A stretch of 28,676 nt of DNA from Bacillota bacterium (GCA_023460795.1 JAEWPC010000004.1:1-28676), one strand, 5' to 3'; positions 15,142-22,860 are shown, numbered from the stretch's first letter. Made by a program: numbers and translations. Notes: generated from the letters alone by a model not told the origin.

Positions 15142-15142
15142 A

Positions 15143-15160
15143 TTGACACTTTATCGTCAA
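15143..15160. promoter_or_regulatory. Inverted repeat TTGAC-N8-GTCAA, candidate operator of the CopC-CopD gene
   Basis: TTGAC (15143-15147) and GTCAA (15156-15160) form a perfect inverted repeat with an 8-bp spacer. The same architecture (ATGAC-N8-GTCAT) occurs upstream of ycnI at 18536-18553. The two 18-bp sites are identical at 12 positions, including a CTTT in the spacer. The TTGACA here could also be mistaken for a -35 element, but no -10 lies at the right distance. Confidence 0.5.
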
Positions 15161-15169
15161 CGCCTCTAG

Positions 15170-15198
15170 TTGAACAGGCCGTGGCGTTGGGTTAGGAT
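15170..15198 (+). promoter_or_regulatory. Candidate weak promoter of the copper operon
   Basis: TTGAAC (15170-15175), 17-bp spacer, TAGGAT (15193-15198); both elements match 4 of 6. A weak promoter just downstream of the inverted repeat would suit control by an activator. Confidence 0.35.
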
Positions 15199-15250
15199 GG
15201 AAGAATGGACCAGCGTGTGATCATAGATCTGCTAATAGGAGGCTTCCTTT

Positions 15251-16927
15251 ATGCATATAGTCGACCGGGCGGCGCTCGGAAATCGCAATCGGACTACGTT
15301 AACGCGGCTGATGTTGGTCGCGATCGGAGCGTTATGGATGCTCGCGGCAGGATTCATCGGCCGGGCGGACGCGCATGCGGAGTTAGTCAGCACATCTCCC
15401 ATCGCGGGAAGCCAATCGGACGTCGGCCCGCAAGAAGTAAGGCTGATCTTCAACGAGCGGCTCGATTCGGGCGGGGCGAAGCTGCAGGTTCTTAATGAGA
15501 GCTCGAGCAACGTCGCCAAGGGCAAGCTCTCGATCATCGAGGAAGGCAAGGGCGTGTCGGTCGCGTTGCCTAAGCTTGGCGAAGGACATTATACCGTCTC
15601 TTACTCGGTCATCTCGGCGGACGGGCATCCGATCTCGGGCGCATACGTCTTCACGGTAGGCCATCCGGCGCCGCTGACGAATGCCAGCGAGCTGGATCCG
15701 CACAGCCAAGTCGGCCATGGTCACAATCATCCCGGCGCGAGCGAAGGACTGACGACGGAATCGTTCCTCCTCTATGCCTCGCGGGTGCTCTACTACGCCG
15801 GATTGCTGTCGCTATCCGGGCTTCTGCTCTGGAGCTTGCATCGCCAAGCCGCTACGCTCGTGCGGCGGGTTCGAGAGCAAGCGGTCGGACTTGCGGGGAA
15901 ATTCGCGCTGGTCGCTACGCTGGCTTACGTCTTCTTCAGCCTGAAGGACTTGGCGGAAGACGAGCCGCTGTCTGAATGGGGCCGCATCCTGACGGATACG
16001 ACCATCGGCCGCCTCTACATAGCCGAGCTGCTGCTCGCGTTAGCCGCGCCGCTGCTTACGAGGTTCGCGCCGATTGTCCGCCTGGTATGGATCGGGCTCG
16101 CCTTGTTCATCGAGTCTTGGTCCGGTCACGCCGTCGTCTATGAACCGATCGGTTATACGGTCGGACTTGATATTGTCCATTTGCTCGCGGCTTCCATATG
16201 GAGCGGAGGTCTCGTGCTGCTGCTTGCCGTTTGGCTAAGGGAGAGACCGGAGGCCGGCCGATTCGCGCTGCTGTTCTCGAAGTGGGCACTGATCGCGTTC
16301 GTCGCGCTGTGGGTAACGGGTATCCTGTCCACGCTTCGTTTTCTGCCGTCGATCACTTACTTGCAATATACGAAGTGGGGCTCTTGGCTTATCGCCAAAG
16401 TCGCGCTCTCGTTGCTCGTTGCCGTTACGGCGTTCCTCATCCGTTGGCGGCTGCGGAAAGGGGATCTTCCCCGCGGCGCGCTTCTTAAAGCGGACGTTGG
16501 ATTGTTGTGCGCGATCGTCATAACGGTCGGCGTGTTGACCTACCAGACGCCGCTGCCGGCGAATAAACCGTTAAGCTATCATCAGATGGGAACGGATATG
16601 CACTTTACGTTGAGAATTTCTCCGAACGCGCCTGGAGACAACGAGTTTAAGTTGAAAATATGGCTGCCGCAATCGATCGGAGAAGGCAAGGCCAAAAAAG
16701 TTCAGCTGAGGCTTCTGCCGCACGATAAAGACGAAGTCGGTTACATCGACGTTCCGCTCGAGGCTTACACGGACGAAGAACTGGACGCGTTCCCGGATTT
16801 CGTCAAATCCACGTACACGGCGAAAGGGCCGTTCATGCCGTTCGCCGGGGAATGGACCGCCCAGGTCCGCGTTACCGATGCGGCCGATACGGAATACGTG
16901 AAGGAAACGACGTTCAGAAACTATTAA
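15251..16927 (+). CDS. ycnJ: CopC-CopD fusion copper protein (YcnJ-like)
   Basis: This 558-residue membrane protein probably handles copper at the cell surface, for uptake by analogy with B. subtilis YcnJ. A signal sequence ends at A-D-A before His42, so mature CopC starts with HAELVSTSP, in which the N-terminal His is a Cu(II) ligand. The CopC domain ends with DGHPISGAYVFTVG, which includes the second ligand region. A His-rich linker (HSQVGHGHNHPG, about 155) follows, then a CopD domain of about eight helices and a C-terminal extracytoplasmic domain of ~130 residues (YtkA/FixH-like). The ribosome site AGGAGG lies eight bases before the ATG. It is followed after 39 bp by the sensor kinase gene. 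Confidence 0.92.
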   Translation: MHIVDRAALGNRNRTTLTRLMLVAIGALWMLAAGFIGRADAHAELVSTSPIAGSQSDVGPQEVRLIFNERLDSGGAKLQVLNESSSNVAKGKLSIIEEGKGVSVALPKLGEGHYTVSYSVISADGHPISGAYVFTVGHPAPLTNASELDPHSQVGHGHNHPGASEGLTTESFLLYASRVLYYAGLLSLSGLLLWSLHRQAATLVRRVREQAVGLAGKFALVATLAYVFFSLKDLAEDEPLSEWGRILTDTTIGRLYIAELLLALAAPLLTRFAPIVRLVWIGLALFIESWSGHAVVYEPIGYTVGLDIVHLLAASIWSGGLVLLLAVWLRERPEAGRFALLFSKWALIAFVALWVTGILSTLRFLPSITYLQYTKWGSWLIAKVALSLLVAVTAFLIRWRLRKGDLPRGALLKADVGLLCAIVITVGVLTYQTPLPANKPLSYHQMGTDMHFTLRISPNAPGDNEFKLKIWLPQSIGEGKAKKVQLRLLPHDKDEVGYIDVPLEAYTDEELDAFPDFVKSTYTAKGPFMPFAGEWTAQVRVTDAADTEYVKETTFRNY

Positions 16928-16966
16928 AAGGCAACGACCACCACTCGATCCAAAGGGAGAGCGCGA

Positions 16967-17806
16967 ATGCGAAACGGACGGCTCAAATGGCTGATATTGC
17001 TAATTCCGACGCTTACGATCGGCTTGTGGGAATACGTCCGGCACGCGTTCTTGCTGCCTTATATGTCGATGGATCTCGGCAATTTCCTTGCGCCCTTCAT
17101 CGTGCTTGCCGTTACGTTAACGATCGTGCGGGGATTGTTCGTTCGGCTGGAGCATTCTCAGGGCGCGCTGCAGCGCGAAAAGGCGACCAGCGCAGCCTTG
17201 GAAGAACGGGAGCGGCTCGCCCGCGAGCTGCATGACGGGATTTCGCAGTCGTTGTTCTTGCTCGCGGTCAAGCTCGATCAGCTCGACGGCGCCGTGCAAG
17301 ACGGGCCGGTAAAGCCGCTGACGGCGGGGCTTCGCGAAACCGTTCGCGTCATGCACGAGGACGTGCGGCAAGCGATCGCCAGCCTGCGTCTACCGCCCTC
17401 GCCCGATCAAGCCGCATGGGTGACGCCCCTTCGCGAGCTGCTTGGCGAGACGGCAGGCATTACCGAAGCGCGAGCGGAGTTTACTTGGACGATTCCGGAC
17501 AAGAGCTTGACGGATAAAGAGAAAGTCGAGCTGCACGCGTGCGTGCGCGAAGCGTTAATAAACGTGCGCAAGCATGCGAAAGCGCAAACGGTGTACGTGA
17601 TCGGCGAGCCCGACGGAGCGGGCGGTTTCCGCTGCGCCGTCGAGGACGATGGAATCGGTTTTGCCTCGGATCCGCTGAATGCGCCTGGCCGATTCGGGTT
17701 GCGTATGGTGAAGGATCGGGCAGCGCGCATGGGCTGGGCGTTCGCGGCCGAACGCCGCGATAACCGTACCGTCATCGAGCTCGTGAAGAGAGGGGGACAA
17801 GCCTGA
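16967..17806 (+). CDS. NarL-type sensor histidine kinase (HisKA_3), intramembrane-sensing form
   Basis: This 279-residue kinase has two transmembrane helices (about 7-24 and 41-60) joined by only ~15 extracytoplasmic residues, so it has no real outer sensor domain and resembles LiaS/DesK-like kinases. A short coiled linker leads to ERERLARELHDGISQ with phospho-acceptor His89, then an N-box (REALINVRKHAKA) and DDGIGF of the HATPase. The stop codon overlaps the regulator start by one base (TGATG), so they are a cognate pair. Position between ycnJ- and ycnI-like genes suggests it reports copper or the state of the copper proteins (inference). Confidence 0.92.
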   Translation: MRNGRLKWLILLIPTLTIGLWEYVRHAFLLPYMSMDLGNFLAPFIVLAVTLTIVRGLFVRLEHSQGALQREKATSAALEERERLARELHDGISQSLFLLAVKLDQLDGAVQDGPVKPLTAGLRETVRVMHEDVRQAIASLRLPPSPDQAAWVTPLRELLGETAGITEARAEFTWTIPDKSLTDKEKVELHACVREALINVRKHAKAQTVYVIGEPDGAGGFRCAVEDDGIGFASDPLNAPGRFGLRMVKDRAARMGWAFAAERRDNRTVIELVKRGGQA

Positions 17807-18492
17807 TGATCCAGCCGATCCGCGTGCTGATCGCTGACGACCACCCGCACGCCCGCGAAGGAATGCGGACGATTCTGTCCGCAGACCCGTCGTTCCTCGT
17901 CGTCGGAGAAGCTTCGAGCGGCGAGCAAGCGATCGCTCTCGCAGACGAGCTGCAGCCCGAGCTTGTGCTTATGGACATTCACATGCCGGGCATGGGCGGA
18001 CTCGAAGCCGTTAAAGCGATTAAAGCTTCTCAGCCGCATGCGAAAATCGTAATCGTGACCGTATCGGACGAGCCTTCGCATCTGTTCGAAGCGATCAAGA
18101 AAGGCGCGCAAGGCTATTTGCTCAAGAATTTGAATCCGTCGGCTTGGCGGGATTACTTGCGCGCGGTGGCGTTGGACGAAGCGCCGCTTAATCCCGAGCT
18201 GGCGCTGTCGATCCTGCGGGAGTTCGCGAACCGTCGGCCGCCATCGGCCATCGGGGACAAGGACCGCGCGAACGATCAATCCGAAGGACTGACCCCGCGC
18301 GAGAAGGAGCTTCTTCGCGAGGTTGCGCAAGGGCTCACGAACAAGGAAGTCGCATCATCGCTGGGGTTATCGGAGCATACGGTGAAAAACCACCTCAAGA
18401 ACATTTTGCAGAAGCTGCACTTGGACAATCGGGTTCAGTTGACGAGATACGCTTACGAGCGCGGACTGGTAGAGCCCAGGGGGGCGGAATAG
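17806..18492 (+). CDS. NarL/FixJ-family response regulator
   Basis: This 228-residue regulator has a receiver domain with the acidic pair Asp11-Asp12, phospho-acceptor Asp57 (in LVLMDIHMPG) and Lys in the GYLLKN segment. A linker leads to a LuxR-type helix-turn-helix (LTPREKELLREVAQGLTNKEVA...SEHTVKNHLKNIL). It is coupled to the kinase gene. LuxR-type regulators commonly bind short inverted repeats. The GTCA half-sites beginning 22 bp after its stop codon, and the matching site before the CopC-CopD gene, are the obvious candidates. In B. subtilis the equivalent copper locus is controlled by the repressor YcnK, which is absent here. Confidence 0.92.
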   Translation: MIQPIRVLIADDHPHAREGMRTILSADPSFLVVGEASSGEQAIALADELQPELVLMDIHMPGMGGLEAVKAIKASQPHAKIVIVTVSDEPSHLFEAIKKGAQGYLLKNLNPSAWRDYLRAVALDEAPLNPELALSILREFANRRPPSAIGDKDRANDQSEGLTPREKELLREVAQGLTNKEVASSLGLSEHTVKNHLKNILQKLHLDNRVQLTRYAYERGLVEPRGAE

Positions 18493-18513
18493 TCCGTCTT
18501 GCCGCCTCCAAAC

Positions 18514-18553
18514 CGTCACAAAACGTCACTCGCTTATGACTCTTTCGAGTCAT
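18514..18553. promoter_or_regulatory. GTCA half-site cluster with an 18-bp palindrome upstream of ycnI
   Basis: CGTCAC occurs at 18514-18519 and again 10 bp later at 18524-18529. These are followed by the perfect inverted repeat ATGACTC-TTTC-GAGTCAT at 18536-18553, which can also be written ATGAC-N8-GTCAT. The half-sites fall at roughly helical spacing, on the upstream side of the predicted ycnI -10. Confidence 0.55.
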
Positions 18554-18557
18554 GTTC

Positions 18558-18580
18558 ATGCGCGGGGGACAGTCTATACT
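18558..18580 (+). promoter_or_regulatory. Candidate ycnI promoter (good -10, poor -35)
   Basis: TATACT at 18575-18580 matches the -10 consensus at 5 of 6. The region at -35 distance (TGTTCA or nearby) matches poorly. The centre of the upstream palindrome is 30.5 bp before the -10, against 41.5 bp in the CopC-CopD promoter; the 11-bp difference is about one helical turn. Confidence 0.4.
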
Positions 18581-18622
18581 GGGGACAACACAACTTTAAC
18601 GTTGAAAGGTTGGATCGTCCCT

Positions 18623-19219
18623 ATGAAGAAAATATCAGCCATCCTGCTCACTCTCATGCTAGCTATCGGCTTTGCGGGAGTCGCGAGCGCGCACGTCACC
18701 GTGCAGCCGGCCGAAGCCCCGGCGAATTCGTATCAAGTGTTCACCGTTCGGGTGCCGACGGAGAAGGAGGCAGCGACGACCGGGGTCAAAGTCGTCATCC
18801 CGGAAGGCGTAGCGGTAAGCCGCTTCGAGCCGAAGTTCGATTGGACCTACGAGGTCGAGAAAGGCGCTGACGGGGCGATTACCTCGGTCAATTGGAAAGC
18901 GACGGGAACGGGGCTTAGCGGAACGGAATTCGGCGATTTCCGCATGTCGGGCAAAGTGGCGGCAGACGCCAAGGAGCTCGTCTGGAAAGCATACCAGACG
19001 TACGAGGACGGAGAAGTCGTAGAGTGGACAGGCGCGCCTGACGCGGATAAGCCGGCATCCGTTACGGTCGTGACGGCGGCCACCGGCGATGCTCATGGTG
19101 CGGCAGCGGCGGACGAAGAGAGCAGCGAGGGCAGAGATCCGTTGACGTTCTCGTTTGCGCTGGCGGCCATGGTGCTTAGCGTCGTCGCTTTCGCCCTGTC
19201 GCTTCGGAAGCGGAGATAG
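18623..19219 (+). CDS. ycnI: YcnI-like copper-binding surface protein (DUF1775)
   Basis: This 198-residue exported protein has a signal peptide ending in A-S-A before His24, so the mature chain starts HVTVQPAE. In B. subtilis YcnI the same N-terminal His forms a one-histidine copper brace. The DUF1775 beta-sandwich spans about 24-155 and contains the usual FTVRVPTEKE and FDWTYEVE segments. A short acidic linker leads to a single C-terminal transmembrane helix (about 170-194) ending in LRKRR, so the domain is held on the outer face. A longer in-frame start at 18536 lies inside the predicted operator and is rejected. It probably exchanges copper with the CopC-CopD protein. Confidence 0.92.
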   Translation: MKKISAILLTLMLAIGFAGVASAHVTVQPAEAPANSYQVFTVRVPTEKEAATTGVKVVIPEGVAVSRFEPKFDWTYEVEKGADGAITSVNWKATGTGLSGTEFGDFRMSGKVAADAKELVWKAYQTYEDGEVVEWTGAPDADKPASVTVVTAATGDAHGAAAADEESSEGRDPLTFSFALAAMVLSVVAFALSLRKRR

Positions 19220-19228
19220 AATGATTAG

Positions 19229-19271
19229 AGCCATCCCTTTGATCTTTAAGATGATGAGGGGTGGCTTTTCT
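19229..19271 (+). terminator. Intrinsic terminator of the copper operon
   Basis: AGCCATCCC (19229-19237) pairs with GGGGTGGCT (19258-19266) with one T-G wobble. An inner ATCTT/AAGAT helix lies in the loop, and TTTTCT follows. It lies 9 bp after the ycnI stop codon. Confidence 0.8.
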
Positions 19272-19290
19272 ATTGCTAAAGTCACACCAC

Positions 19291-19830
19291 CCCGCCGCTG
19301 TAACGGCCTGTGAGACCGCTGCAGCCTCAAGCCCCGCCAATCCGCCGCTGTAGCGGCTTGCGAGACCGCTGCAGCCACAAGCTCTACCAATCCACCGCTG
19401 TAGTGGCCTGAGAGACCACTGCAGCCCCAAGTTCCGCCAACTCGCCGCTGTAGCGGCTTGTGTGACCGCTGCAGGACAAACTTCCACCCATCCGCCGCTG
19501 TAACGGCGTGAGAGACCGCTACAGGACAAACTGCCGCCCATCCGCCGCTGTAACGGCGTGAGAGACCGCTACAGGATAAACTTCCGCCCATCCGCCGCTG
19601 TAGCGGCTTGTGTGACCGCTACAGGACAAACTTCCGACCATCCGTCGCTGTAACGGCGTGAGAGACCGCTACAGGACAAACTTCCGCCAACTCGCCGTTG
19701 TAGCGGCTTGCGAGATCGCTGCAACCCCAAGTCCCGCCAATCCGTCGCTGTAACGGTCTGAGAGAACGCTGCAGCCAGAAGCTCCGCCAACCAGCCGCTG
19801 TAACGGTCTACGAGACCGCTGCAACACGAC
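19291..19830. repeat. 50-bp tandem hairpin array, 11 copies
   Basis: Units start every 50 bp exactly from 19291 to 19791. The core of each is CTGTAGCGG-(9 nt)-CCGCTGCAG or a variant of it, a 9-bp stem with a loop such as CTTGCGAGA. Two units carry compensatory changes that keep the stem: T19404-A19418 instead of C-G, and T19698-A19724 instead of C-G. Between hairpins is a looser segment such as CCACAAGCTCTACCAATC. The array lies between two convergent terminators (19229-19271 and 19838-19872). Several open frames cross it on the minus strand only because of the repetition. It is not a CRISPR array, since there are no unique spacers. Confidence 0.92.
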
Positions 19831-19837
19831 CACACAA

Positions 19838-19872
19838 AAAAGCGGTGCGAGGATCGACCTCGCACCGCTTTT
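19838..19872 (-). terminator. Intrinsic terminator of the solute-binding protein gene
   Basis: AAAAGCGGTGCGAGG (19838-19852) and CCTCGCACCGCTTTT (19858-19872) are perfectly complementary around a 5-nt loop. On the minus strand it is followed by a run of T. The A/T flanks on both sides could make it bidirectional. Confidence 0.93.
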
Positions 19873-19882
19873 ACTATATCGA

Positions 19883-21355
19883 TTACTGAGCCACGGCTTC
19901 CGCCGATACGGACGCGGATGCAGAAGCTGCTGGAGAAGCCGAAGCGGCGCCATCCGCCTTCTTGTTCTTCTCTTCCTCCTGCGCTTTGATCAGCTCGGCT
20001 TGCAGCTGCGTCTCTGCTTCCTTGAGAGCGTCTTCGAGCGGCTTATTGCCGTCGAATGCGCTTTGAACCGCCCCTCGAACCGTGCCGTCCAGAATGCCAT
20101 AGAAGTTCATGGGAAGCTTGGTATACAAGTCGTTCATCGGGGTTTCCATCGGTTTGAGCATATAGAATGCCTTCAGGTTGCGGCCGTCTTTGTCCTCGTA
20201 CGCGGTCGTTCTAACCGGCAAGCCGCCCGTTTGGGCTTTCGCGGACACTCTTGCGAAATCCTCGCTCATCACGTAGGCCAAGAACTCCTTGGCGGCTTCG
20301 GCGTTCTCCGATTTCGCGTTGACGGCGAACAAGGAGTTCAAGCTGACGTAAGGGCTTCTGTCCGGATTGGCCGGGTCGACCGGCATCGTGACGATGCCCC
20401 AATCCTTGACGGCTTTATCCTTGACGTTCGGGGACTTCTGAGCCTGATCGATCTGATCCATCAAGTATTGGGCTTCCATCTTCATGGCGACTTTGCCGGA
20501 TACGAAAGGATCCTGCAACAGGTAATCGTCGAAATTAATAGCGATGCCCCCCATGCCGTCGTTCATGTTCTGCATGTGCAGGACGTTCGATTTGAGGACA
20601 TCGAAGGCGGTTTCGAACGATTTTTTCCAAGCTGGCGTATTTAGGGTTACCTTCATGTCGACAGGGTTGATCATGCTGAGATTTTGCGTAGACGCGATCA
20701 TGCTTCCTACTTGGTAAGCATCCGAGCCGTTCCAGCCCAGGCTTAGTCCGTACACTCTGGAATCTTTGTCGCCGTCTGTCGGGAATCGCTTAGCCAGCGC
20801 GAACAGCTCGTCCCACGACATGCCGTCCCTCGGCAGATCGACGCCGTGTTTGTTGAACAGGTCTTTGTTATAGTAGATGACCTGGGTGTACATATTCGGA
20901 GACATGCCGTACAGCTTGCCGCCGCCTAGCTCGCGCAAGTAGTCTAGCAGACCGGGAACGAGGGTGTCGGGTTTGAAGCTCTTATCCTGAGCGATCGTAT
21001 CCAGGTCCAGCAGCTTGCCGTCCTCGGAGAACTCGCGGAAAAGGCTGTTGTCGAGCATGAGGATGTCGGGCTTCTGCTCTTCGATCAATTTCTTCATGTT
21101 CGACTTATAGTCTCCGTTAGGATCTTGATAGGCGGTTTGATTCGAGATCACTTCGATATCGATGTTAGAATGAAGAACCGAATAGGCCATGCCGTAGGTT
21201 TGGAAGAATGCGCGCTCGTCGTAGTACATGACCTTGAGCGTCGTTCTCGTCTCGTTGCCGTTCGTTGCGTTCCCTTTGCTGCAGCCGCTTACGAGAAGCA
21301 TTGCAGCGGTCAGGCCTACTCCTGCGTAGGCGCCGAATTTAAATCTTTGTGCCAC
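19883..21355 (-). CDS. Extracellular solute-binding lipoprotein (ABC importer type)
   Basis: This 490-residue family-1 solute-binding protein is anchored by lipidation at Cys25 (lipobox LVSGC). The mature domain has the usual features of sugar/oligosaccharide-binding proteins, such as KPDILMLD, GKLYGMSPNMYTQVIYYNKDLF, SWDELFALAKRFP and a C-terminal half with AAKEFLAYVMS. The last ~25 residues are a low-complexity Ala/Ser tail. The start is GTG 21355, ten bases after AAGGAG. No permease or ATPase gene is next to it, and the neighbour at 21440-22792 is a paralogue. It may serve a distant permease or act as a ligand sensor partner. The ligand cannot be named. Confidence 0.88.
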   Translation of the reverse strand: MAQRFKFGAYAGVGLTAAMLLVSGCSKGNATNGNETRTTLKVMYYDERAFFQTYGMAYSVLHSNIDIEVISNQTAYQDPNGDYKSNMKKLIEEQKPDILMLDNSLFREFSEDGKLLDLDTIAQDKSFKPDTLVPGLLDYLRELGGGKLYGMSPNMYTQVIYYNKDLFNKHGVDLPRDGMSWDELFALAKRFPTDGDKDSRVYGLSLGWNGSDAYQVGSMIASTQNLSMINPVDMKVTLNTPAWKKSFETAFDVLKSNVLHMQNMNDGMGGIAINFDDYLLQDPFVSGKVAMKMEAQYLMDQIDQAQKSPNVKDKAVKDWGIVTMPVDPANPDRSPYVSLNSLFAVNAKSENAEAAKEFLAYVMSEDFARVSAKAQTGGLPVRTTAYEDKDGRNLKAFYMLKPMETPMNDLYTKLPMNFYGILDGTVRGAVQSAFDGNKPLEDALKEAETQLQAELIKAQEEEKNKKADGAASASPAASASASVSAEAVAQ

Positions 21356-21378
21356 TGTATCACAACTCCTTCTAAATC

Positions 21379-21405
21379 ATGCTAATTCTGTGTCAGTATA
21401 GCATG
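21379..21405 (-). promoter_or_regulatory. Extended -10 promoter flanked by an inverted repeat
   Basis: On the minus strand TGC-TATACT (21395-21403) is an extended -10 element without a clear -35. It overlaps one arm of the inverted repeat CATGCTA (21379-21385), N13, TAGCATG (21399-21405). A protein bound there would cover the -10, which suggests repression. Confidence 0.45.
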
Positions 21406-21439
21406 TACGCACGATTAACGGGCTAAAAAAATGTTAAAT

Positions 21440-22792
21440 TTATCTATTAGGAAGCGTCCGTTCCAGACGATCGGATGCTTCCCTCCACAACGCTTGGCCC
21501 TCTTGTTCAATTGCTTTCAAAGCTTCGTCCAGCGTCAGCCTTCCGTCAAGTACGCCTTGCAATTGCGCGACGGCCGTCCGGTTCAATCCATCGATGAAGC
21601 CAGGCAGATCGGGCCGGTTAGGAAGGACGACTTCCGCCGCCGAATCGGGAAAGAAAGCTTGGATGTTCCTGCCCTCTAGAGGCGGAACATATTGTACGCG
21701 CGACTGCAGCTTGAAACCCGTCTTCGATAAAGCGCGCATCGTAACGTCGCTATTCACGAACTTGATGAAATTCCAGGCGTCCTCCTTGGAGTCGGATTCG
21801 AACGGAATCGCGTACACGTTGGTCGATAAAGTGATCCCGCGATCCTTCCTCGCCGAATATACGGGGGCCGGCACGATGTTCCAACGTTTGGGGGAGAGTC
21901 CCTCGTCTCCGGTTATTCTCGCTAGCTCATCGAGGAAGAAGACCATATCGGAATTGCTCGTCATCATGGCGGCTTCCCCGTTCAAGAACGGTGATTGGAA
22001 AGGCGCCTTGACCTCATTCTTTAACGCATTCGGGTGGATGGCTCCGGATCTAAGGTTCTCCAACACCATCTCGAAGATCGGTTTCCACCTCCCGTCGTTG
22101 ACGACGATTCGCCGGTTCTTCTCGTCGAACATGGACAACCCCTGCGCTTCTCCAATATGGCGTATCAACGCCAAGGCGTTGCTCTGTTCGATGGGATCGT
22201 AGTTATCGAATCCGAATACGGTTCGATCAGAATCACTAACAGCGGCAAATCGACCGGCAAGGTTCAGAACTTCGTCCCATGTAAGAGTTCCCTTAGGCAC
22301 AGGTACTCCGTAACGCTCGAACAGTTCTTCGTTATAGTAAAGAGCGTTCGTCCTATAATCAGCGGCCAAGCCTTCTAGCTTGCCTTGACCATATGACTTC
22401 AAATATGAAATCAATGGGGGGTAAAAGCTTTCTACGTCAAAATGATCCTTCTGAACGAACGGGCCCAAATCCGTCAGACGGTTCTCTCCGGATAGTTGCG
22501 CATATTGCTTGTCTAAGAGGAATACGACGTCGGGTTTTTCCGATTCGATCAAACGCGAATACGCCTCATCGGTGAATTGTCCCGCCCCGACCTTCTCCTC
22601 GCCGTAGACGACCGATATTTGAAGCTCGGGATACTTCTCTTTGAACGGCGCGACGTAGGTTTGTTCGTAATAATCGACTTTGTACGGATACATAATCACT
22701 AACTGACCGTCGTGCTTTGGCTTGGCGGAAAAGCTGCATCCCGCAGCGATTGTCGCGAGAAGAACGAACAAAAGCAATTTTCGCCAAAACAA
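21440..22792 (-). CDS. Second solute-binding lipoprotein, paralogue of its neighbour
   Basis: This 450-residue family-1 solute-binding protein has a short lipoprotein signal peptide, with lipidated Cys19 in IAAGC. Shared features with the adjacent paralogue include a YYEQTYVAPF-like opening, KPDVVFLLD, LYYNEELFERYGVPVP and TWDEVLNLAGRF. I chose TTG 22792 because AAGGGGG lies eight bases upstream and it gives a normal short n-region (FWRK). A TTG at 22810 would put that ribosome site inside the gene. It ends 84 bp before its paralogue's GTG start, with a promoter in the gap. No permease genes are visible. Both genes may answer different sugars or stages, but no ligand is implied. Confidence 0.86.
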   Translation of the reverse strand: MFWRKLLLFVLLATIAAGCSFSAKPKHDGQLVIMYPYKVDYYEQTYVAPFKEKYPELQISVVYGEEKVGAGQFTDEAYSRLIESEKPDVVFLLDKQYAQLSGENRLTDLGPFVQKDHFDVESFYPPLISYLKSYGQGKLEGLAADYRTNALYYNEELFERYGVPVPKGTLTWDEVLNLAGRFAAVSDSDRTVFGFDNYDPIEQSNALALIRHIGEAQGLSMFDEKNRRIVVNDGRWKPIFEMVLENLRSGAIHPNALKNEVKAPFQSPFLNGEAAMMTSNSDMVFFLDELARITGDEGLSPKRWNIVPAPVYSARKDRGITLSTNVYAIPFESDSKEDAWNFIKFVNSDVTMRALSKTGFKLQSRVQYVPPLEGRNIQAFFPDSAAEVVLPNRPDLPGFIDGLNRTAVAQLQGVLDGRLTLDEALKAIEQEGQALWREASDRLERTLPNR

Positions 22793-22860
22793 TGAATGGA
22801 CCCCCTTCAATGACGCTTTTTCACCATTTCCAACGTAAACTAAATAAACCTTTTTGATCC

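Noticed and set aside
15143..15148. TTGACA as a -35 element of the copper operon
   Set aside because: No acceptable -10 is found 16-18 bp downstream; the hexamer is part of the inverted repeat.
14640..15149. Long minus-strand reading frame (and a plus-strand one at 14825-15100) with 17-residue peptide repeats
   Set aside because: Both come from the 51-bp tandem array, whose period is a multiple of three; conserved features are hairpin stems, not codons, and no ribosome site precedes the frames.
19291..19830. CRISPR array
   Set aside because: The whole 50-bp unit repeats with small changes; there are no unique spacers and no cas genes.
18659..19953. Several minus-strand frames over ycnI and the 50-bp array
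   Set aside because: They overlap a clear ycnI gene and repetitive DNA with a period not divisible by three, so the frame changes along the array; compositional shadows.
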